From positions 558,001 through 622,000 of the forward strand of contig NZ_CABJDN010000001.1 in the NCBI RefSeq assembly GCF_902364365.1: a DNA stretch of 64,000 nucleotides, in the 5' to 3' direction. A model generated the notes under the pieces. It made no database searches. It was given only the letters and a program-made list of their open reading frames with translations, and was not told the DNA's origin. This document shows positions 59,463 through 64,000 of this stretch, piece after piece. Position 1 is the stretch's first letter, and every line of letters starts with the position of its first letter. The stretch comes from Bacteroides intestinalis. GTDB lineage: Bacteria > Bacteroidota > Bacteroidia > Bacteroidales > Bacteroidaceae. The position numbers and the translations under genes are program-made.

Positions 59463-60761
59463 ATGAAGCGAATATTCTTCTCTCTCGCCCTACTGCTGGC
59501 AGTGACAACTCTTACCGCCCAGACCAATATGACGGCAAGAGAAGCTGCTGTAAAGATTGCAGACCGCATTCTTGCCAGTACCACATACGAGTTTAAGAAT
59601 ACGAAGACTGGTGAGACTTATAAGTCCGTCAAGAAGTTACCTCTTGACATGAATGTGAAGGTAGCATGCAAGTACAATAACTGGCATTATACGAATGGTG
59701 TAACCAATATGGCCCTCATGGAACTGGGGGATAAACTTGCTGACAAGAAGTATGAGAAATATGTCTTGAAGAACATGAATTTTGTGTTCAATGAAGGTAA
59801 TCTCGAATTCTTTCGCAAACAGTACGATGAGGCCTTTAAGCAAGATGGTTGGAATGCCGTACGGAAATTGAGTTGGCACATGATCTTCCGTGGCAAGCGT
59901 TTGGATGATAATGGCCCGATGGGAGCCAGTCTGATTGAACTGCAGATGAGATATCCTAATCAATCTTTTCTGGATTATGTTAACGAAACAGCCGAACACC
60001 TGAATTACGGTGAACCTCGTTTGGTGGATGGAACTATTGCCCGTATATGGCCGCATGTCAATACGATTTGGGCAGATGATGCCTTTATGGCAATCTCTTT
60101 CCTGGCACGCATGGGTAAAATGACTGGTGATGAGAAGTATTTTAATGATGCTGCCAATCAGGTGCTAAACTATACCCGTTATCTTTGGTGTCCTGAAAAA
60201 CAGATTTATTATCATTGTTATCATACGGACAACAAGGAACATGGAGTAGCTCACTGGAGCCGTGCTAACGGATGGGTATTTATGGCACAGGCTGATCTGC
60301 TTAGTATGATGCCCAAAGATCATCCGATGCGTGAAGCTGTTATCGAAAATTTCCGCCAACAGGCAAGTGGTGTAGCCCGTTATCAAGGTAAGAATGGACT
60401 TTGGCATCAGTTGTTGGATAAAGAAGATTCTTATGAAGAAATCACAGGAACAGCAATGTTTGTTTTTGGTATTGCCCGTGGTGTGAAAGAAGGGTGGCTA
60501 CATCCTGATTTTATTTACGTAGCTGAGCAAGGATTGAAAGGTATGATGAAAAAGATTTCTGATAATGGAGATGTTACTTCTATTTGTGTAGGAACAGGTA
60601 TCATGCCTTCGCTGGTATATTATTATAACCGTCCTACACAGGAAAATGATCCTATGGGTGAAGGTCCCGTACTTCGTGCATTGGTTGAAATGATAGATGC
60701 TCCCAAGTATACAGAAATAAAGGCTGAACAGCAATATGATAAGATTGTCGTAAAAAAATAG
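59463..60761 (+). CDS. GH105 unsaturated rhamnogalacturonyl hydrolase-like, secreted
   Basis: 432 residues from ATG 59463 (MKRIFFSLALLLAVTTLTAQ, a signal peptide); an ATG 9 bp earlier is also in frame. The alpha6/alpha6 barrel has NWHYTNGVTNMALMELGD, RIWPHVNTIWADDAFMAISFL with the catalytic Asp pair, HWSRANGWVFMAQADLL and EITGTAMFVFGIARGV. It should remove unsaturated galacturonic acid from rhamnogalacturonan oligomers. It occupies the place of rhaO in the operon and is unrelated in detail to the GH105 half of the fusion at 47508. Confidence 0.92.
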   Translation: MKRIFFSLALLLAVTTLTAQTNMTAREAAVKIADRILASTTYEFKNTKTGETYKSVKKLPLDMNVKVACKYNNWHYTNGVTNMALMELGDKLADKKYEKYVLKNMNFVFNEGNLEFFRKQYDEAFKQDGWNAVRKLSWHMIFRGKRLDDNGPMGASLIELQMRYPNQSFLDYVNETAEHLNYGEPRLVDGTIARIWPHVNTIWADDAFMAISFLARMGKMTGDEKYFNDAANQVLNYTRYLWCPEKQIYYHCYHTDNKEHGVAHWSRANGWVFMAQADLLSMMPKDHPMREAVIENFRQQASGVARYQGKNGLWHQLLDKEDSYEEITGTAMFVFGIARGVKEGWLHPDFIYVAEQGLKGMMKKISDNGDVTSICVGTGIMPSLVYYYNRPTQENDPMGEGPVLRALVEMIDAPKYTEIKAEQQYDKIVVKK

Positions 60762-60788
60762 ACTCTTTCTCTTTATTCGTATTTATTA

Positions 60789-60836
60789 GTCCGCTCCGGT
60801 ATATTTTTAGAATTAACCTGGAGCGGACATTTTTTT
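60789..60836 (+). terminator. Terminator of the rhamnose operon
   Basis: GTCCGCTCCGG (60789-60799) pairs with CCTGGAGCGGAC (60817-60828, one bulge), followed by ATTTTTTT. Confidence 0.85.
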
Positions 60837-60852
60837 ATTCGCAAATAATTCC

Positions 60853-60860
60853 TATTTTTG
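60853..60860 (+). promoter_or_regulatory. rhaR: Promoter -7 element of rhaR
   Basis: TATTTTTG, 29 bp before the rhaR ATG. No -33 TTTG is visible at the right distance. Confidence 0.5.
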
Positions 60861-60889
60861 CCCCTGCCTATCCTGTAAAAACACGTATT

Positions 60890-61816
60890 ATGACTAAGAA
60901 CTATAATGACTTAGGGGTTGAATTTAAGTACTTGATTGTAAATGACATGGACCAAAAGTTTGGTCTGTGGGTAAACACTGTAGGTTTCCAGTCTATTCAG
61001 CCGAATTCTCCATATCCCTTGAAGGATCATCCTTCTGGATATTTCTTCAATGCTCAAAAGGGGCGTGTTTTACGTGAGTATCAGCTGGTTTACATTACTA
61101 AAGGTCGAGGATTATTTACATCTGAGACTACTCCTGAGAAGCAAGTTTGTAAGGGACGACTCATGGTACTGTTTCCCGGACAGTGGCATACATACCACCC
61201 ATACCAGCAGACAGGGTGGAATGAATACTACATTGGTTTTGAAGGACCAGTCATAGATGATATGTTGAGAGGTGGCTTCCTTTCTAAAGATAACCAAGTA
61301 TTGGAAGTGGGGTTGAATGAAGAATTAGTTACTCTTTTCTCACGTGCATTGGAAATAGCTGAAGCCGATAAGATTTCTTCTCAACAATATCTTTCCGGTA
61401 TTGTGCTGCACATGATAGGAATGATCCTTTCCATTTCTAAGAATAAGATTTTTGAAGTAGGAGACGTAGACCAGAAGATTGAGCAGGCGAAAATCATTAT
61501 GAATGAGAATGTATTTAAGGATATTGATCCGGAAGAACTTGCGATGAAGCTGAATATCAGTTATTCGTGGTTTCGCAAAGTATTCAAGGATTATACTGGA
61601 TATGCGCCAGCCAAATATTTCCAAGAACTAAAATTACGTAAAGCAAAGCAATTATTGGTTGGTACTTCTCAGTCTGTCAAGGAAATATCTTTTATGCTCG
61701 ATTATAAATCCACTGAACATTTCTTCTCTCTTTTTAAAAAACGTACTGGATTTACACCCTTGGAATACAGATCTTTTGGGCGCGAAACAAATGTAGAAGA
61801 AGAGGACTTATTGTGA
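60890..61816 (+). CDS. rhaR: AraC-family regulator, RhaR-like
   Basis: 308 residues. The N-terminal cupin sensor (about 20-160) has GYFFNAQKGRVLREYQLVYITKGRGLF and LFPGQWHTYHPYQQTGWNEYYIGFEG, each read in parts. The C-terminal double helix-turn-helix (about 200-300) has LAMKLNISYSWFRKVFKDYTG and VKEISFMLDYKSTEHFFSLFKKRTGFTP. By position after the rha genes it corresponds to RhaR of B. thetaiotaomicron, an activator of the rhamnose operon. The two -33-less promoters at 47436 and 54611 are its likely targets. Confidence 0.9.
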   Translation: MTKNYNDLGVEFKYLIVNDMDQKFGLWVNTVGFQSIQPNSPYPLKDHPSGYFFNAQKGRVLREYQLVYITKGRGLFTSETTPEKQVCKGRLMVLFPGQWHTYHPYQQTGWNEYYIGFEGPVIDDMLRGGFLSKDNQVLEVGLNEELVTLFSRALEIAEADKISSQQYLSGIVLHMIGMILSISKNKIFEVGDVDQKIEQAKIIMNENVFKDIDPEELAMKLNISYSWFRKVFKDYTGYAPAKYFQELKLRKAKQLLVGTSQSVKEISFMLDYKSTEHFFSLFKKRTGFTPLEYRSFGRETNVEEEDLL

Positions 61817-61944
61817 AGCCAAAACGTTTAGTCTTAGATCAAAAACATTAGTAATTCTTTGGGAATCTGCTGATTCAGCTTCTGTGACGCTTGTCTTTTC
61901 ATGAATAAAATCAAAAGCAAAAGTGTTTCGGTCAAAATTTGTAT

Positions 61945-61974
61945 TTTGTATAGGTGCGAGATTATCTATTTTTG
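61945..61974 (+). promoter_or_regulatory. Promoter of the SusC-like gene
   Basis: TTTG (61945-61948), 18 bases, TATTTTTG (61967-61974): a full Bacteroides promoter giving a leader of about 75 nt before the ATG at 62056. Confidence 0.7.
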
Positions 61975-62055
61975 CTGACGCAAGTTCTGTGTCCGATAAC
62001 GGTCGTGGTATAATTTGTTAGGCTTGAATTTATTTATCAATTATATTAATAATCT

Positions 62056-64000
62056 ATGAGAATCTTACACAAAAATCTGTGCTTATTAATGCTCATATTA
62101 ATAAGCTGTCCTCTAAGCATTTTAGCTCAGAACAAAACGATTACCGGTACCGTCAGGGATGCAATTGACGTGGTAATCGGTGCTTCTGTAACGGTGAAGG
62201 GTAATAGTTCTGTCGGTACAATTACTGATATGGATGGTAACTTTAAACTCTCTGTGCCAGCTTCTGCCAAGGAGTTGGTCGTTTCGTTTATTGGTTATGA
62301 TAACCAAACAGTAGTGATTGGCAATAAAACACATTTTGATGTTACATTGAAAGAGTCTTCTGTAATGTTGGAGGAAGTTGTTGCCATTGGTTATGCGAAG
62401 GTGAAACGTAAAGATCTGACGGGAGCAACTTCTTCGGTATCAAGTAATGATTTGGCGGCAGTTCCAGCTATGACTGCTGCACAGGCTTTGCAAGGTAAGG
62501 CTGCCGGTGTAAACATTGTTACTGCCAGTGGTGCTCCGGGTGCAGGAGCTAATATCACTATTCGTGGAGGTATGTCTATTACTCAAAGTACTTCACCACT
62601 CTATATTGTGGACGGATTTGAGATGAGTGATGCGCTCAGCAATATTGACGTGAATGATATAGAAAGCATTGATGTATTAAAGGATGCTTCATCTACGGCT
62701 ATTTATGGTGCACGTGGTTCTAATGGTATCATTTTGATTACAACAAAATCGGGTAAGAAAGGTAAAACTCAAGTAAATTATAATACTTATCTTTCATTCG
62801 ATGTACTCAGTAAAAAACTGGATATGATGTCTGATGCTGAAGAGTATGTGAAGTATCAGTATGAATTTGCTAATTTGCAGGGAGTACCGGGTAACTGGAG
62901 CAGTGTTTTTGATAATAATCTAGCTACGGATGTTTCCGATTTCTATACAGGTGCTTACAATCGTATTCACGATCGTTATGCCGGTGCTTCCACGCTTGAT
63001 TGGCAGGATGAAGTATTTGGAGGTTCCGCTTTGACGCAAAATCATAATGTCAATGTTACTACAGGTACCGATAAGACACAAGTGATGCTGACTTACAATT
63101 ATAGTGGACAAGATGGCTTGTTGGCTAATCATAGCTCTAATAGAAGCTCATTCCGTACAAAGATCAATACCGAACTCTATAAGGGTATTCGCTTGGATGT
63201 AAATGCTATGTTTTCTAATAAGAAAACGCTGGGTGGCGGTGCTTATTCTGGTATGAAGAACGTTTTGCTTCAGCCTATTAACGGAGGTACAATGTTTACA
63301 CAAGATGAATTGTTGAACACTCAGACTTATCCGAACTATTCTTCTTTGAATAGTAATTATGATACGGCTAACCCGTTGGTGCAGAATGAGGCTTCTACCT
63401 CTAAAAAACGTTCACGTATGTATTCGGTTAATGCTGGGATAGAATTTGACCTTTTTAAATATTTCACTTGGCGTACAGCTGGAAGTTATACATGGTCTAG
63501 TTCTAAATCGGATTCATTTGCTGACCATAATTCTACTTCTTATTTGATGGATCCGAAAAATACAGGTATTAATGGTAGTATTGGTAATGATGAGTCTTAC
63601 AAATGGCAAATCACTAATACCCTTAACTATCATCAGACTTTTTCCCAAAAACATAAATTGGATGTTTTGTTAGGACATGAAGCTTCTTATAGCGAATCAG
63701 AAGGAAATTCAATGAAACTTAGACAATTTCCGTATCCTAACTTCGGACTTGATAATATAGCTAATGCTACAGTTTATGAGAAGAGCGTCTCTCATAAGCA
63801 TAGCGGTATTGTTTCTGCTTTTGCACGTGCTAACTATAATTTTGATGAACGATATCTGTTTACTGCTACTGTCCGTGCCGATGGTTCTTCTAAATTTGCT
63901 GACGGTAATAGATGGGGCGTTTTCCCTTCTGCATCAGCTGCATGGCGTATTTCTGAAGAAAGCTTCTTTAAAGAAAGTAGTCTGATGAATTATGTTAATA
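62056..64000 (+). CDS. SusC/RagA-type TonB-dependent outer-membrane receptor (3' end outside window)
   Basis: The frame is open from ATG 62056 to the window end, 648 codons. Signal peptide (ISCPLSILAQ), a carboxypeptidase-D-like domain (about 26-100: KTITGTVRDAIDVVIGASVTV, GTITDMDGNFKLSVP), then the plug: SSVMLEEVVAIGYAKVKRKD, AQALQGKAAGVNIVTASGAPG, IRGGMSIT, DASSTAIYGARGSNGIILITT. Barrel strands follow. SusC proteins import oligosaccharides with a SusD partner, expected just downstream. No N-terminal secretin-like domain, so it is not a FecA-type sensor. By position it may import pectin oligomers. Confidence 0.95.
   Translation, partial: MRILHKNLCLLMLILISCPLSILAQNKTITGTVRDAIDVVIGASVTVKGNSSVGTITDMDGNFKLSVPASAKELVVSFIGYDNQTVVIGNKTHFDVTLKESSVMLEEVVAIGYAKVKRKDLTGATSSVSSNDLAAVPAMTAAQALQGKAAGVNIVTASGAPGAGANITIRGGMSITQSTSPLYIVDGFEMSDALSNIDVNDIESIDVLKDASSTAIYGARGSNGIILITTKSGKKGKTQVNYNTYLSFDVLSKKLDMMSDAEEYVKYQYEFANLQGVPGNWSSVFDNNLATDVSDFYTGAYNRIHDRYAGASTLDWQDEVFGGSALTQNHNVNVTTGTDKTQVMLTYNYSGQDGLLANHSSNRSSFRTKINTELYKGIRLDVNAMFSNKKTLGGGAYSGMKNVLLQPINGGTMFTQDELLNTQTYPNYSSLNSNYDTANPLVQNEASTSKKRSRMYSVNAGIEFDLFKYFTWRTAGSYTWSSSKSDSFADHNSTSYLMDPKNTGINGSIGNDESYKWQITNTLNYHQTFSQKHKLDVLLGHEASYSESEGNSMKLRQFPYPNFGLDNIANATVYEKSVSHKHSGIVSAFARANYNFDERYLFTATVRADGSSKFADGNRWGVFPSASAAWRISEESFFKESSLMNYVN

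Overview
The window is chromosomal DNA from a gut Bacteroides, most likely close to the B. thetaiotaomicron / B. ovatus / B. cellulosilyticus group. The signs are Bacteroidetes-type promoters (a -7 element TAnnTTTG, sometimes with a -33 TTTG), a SusC/RagA receptor, many secreted polysaccharide-degrading enzymes, BACON domains, DUF3987/DUF4248/DUF6089/DUF6242 proteins and a rhamnose operon of the B. thetaiotaomicron type. No database search was run; family names come from reading the translations.

Layout. 1-3.4 kb: end of a carbohydrate or glycolipid locus (GH43 fragment, GH30, neutral-ceramidase-like protein). 3.4-8.9 kb: an accessory cassette found in many Bacteroides (DUF3987 primase/helicase-like protein, DUF4248, HU-like protein, T7-lysozyme-type amidase, 35-residue 'smalltalk'-type membrane peptide), entered through a scar that keeps a 48-bp relic of the GH30 gene and containing a large palindromic repeat. 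9.0-15.3 kb: two tandem Rhs/YD-repeat proteins; the second ends in an AT-rich, replaceable putative cysteine-hydrolase toxin tip, followed 1 bp later by a four-helix membrane protein that is the likely immunity protein. 15.5-25.9 kb, minus strand: housekeeping genes (proB, DUF2007, murI, two ompH/skp, bamA, uppS, DUF6089, DUF6242, ribD). 26-30.5 kb, plus strand: prmC, recX, pyrE, an SRPBCC protein, argH and a degenerate Rieske lipoprotein. 30.6-33.7 kb: tRNA-Gly and tRNA-Leu, then a BACON plus BspA-type leucine-rich-repeat surface lipoprotein lying between two copies of the tRNA-Leu terminator region. 34-37 kb: GH20 hexosaminidase, an outer-membrane barrel, a small lipoprotein. 37-45.3 kb, minus strand: DUF2007, acyl-CoA ligase, XRE-cupin regulator, proC, then the arginine operon argR-GNAT-argG-PspC-argC-argD. 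45.4-47.4 kb: a probably truncated beta-propeller gene, an exact 22-bp-period array of GTAA-N6-TTAC sites, a repeat hairpin and a candidate structured RNA with 6S-like architecture in front of a small ORF. 47.5-64 kb: a pectin (rhamnogalacturonan) and rhamnose locus: acetylesterase-GH105 fusion, GH106 rhamnosidase, GH28, rhamnose kinase, isomerase, permease and aldolase, another GH105, the AraC-type RhaR, and the start of a SusC gene.

How the genes fit together. In the last region, extracytoplasmic deacetylation and GH28, GH105 and GH106 cleavage would release L-rhamnose. RhaT imports it, RhaA, RhaB and RhaD convert it to dihydroxyacetone phosphate and L-lactaldehyde, and the divergence-free downstream RhaR would sense it. 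The lactaldehyde reductase that I remember as the last gene of the B. thetaiotaomicron operon is missing and a GH105 gene sits in its place. The minus-strand arginine operon supplies the glutamate-to-arginine steps together with argH on the plus strand. The least explained parts are the DUF3987-to-smalltalk cassette, the Rhs toxin tip with its membrane partner, and the 46.3-47.1 kb non-coding region.
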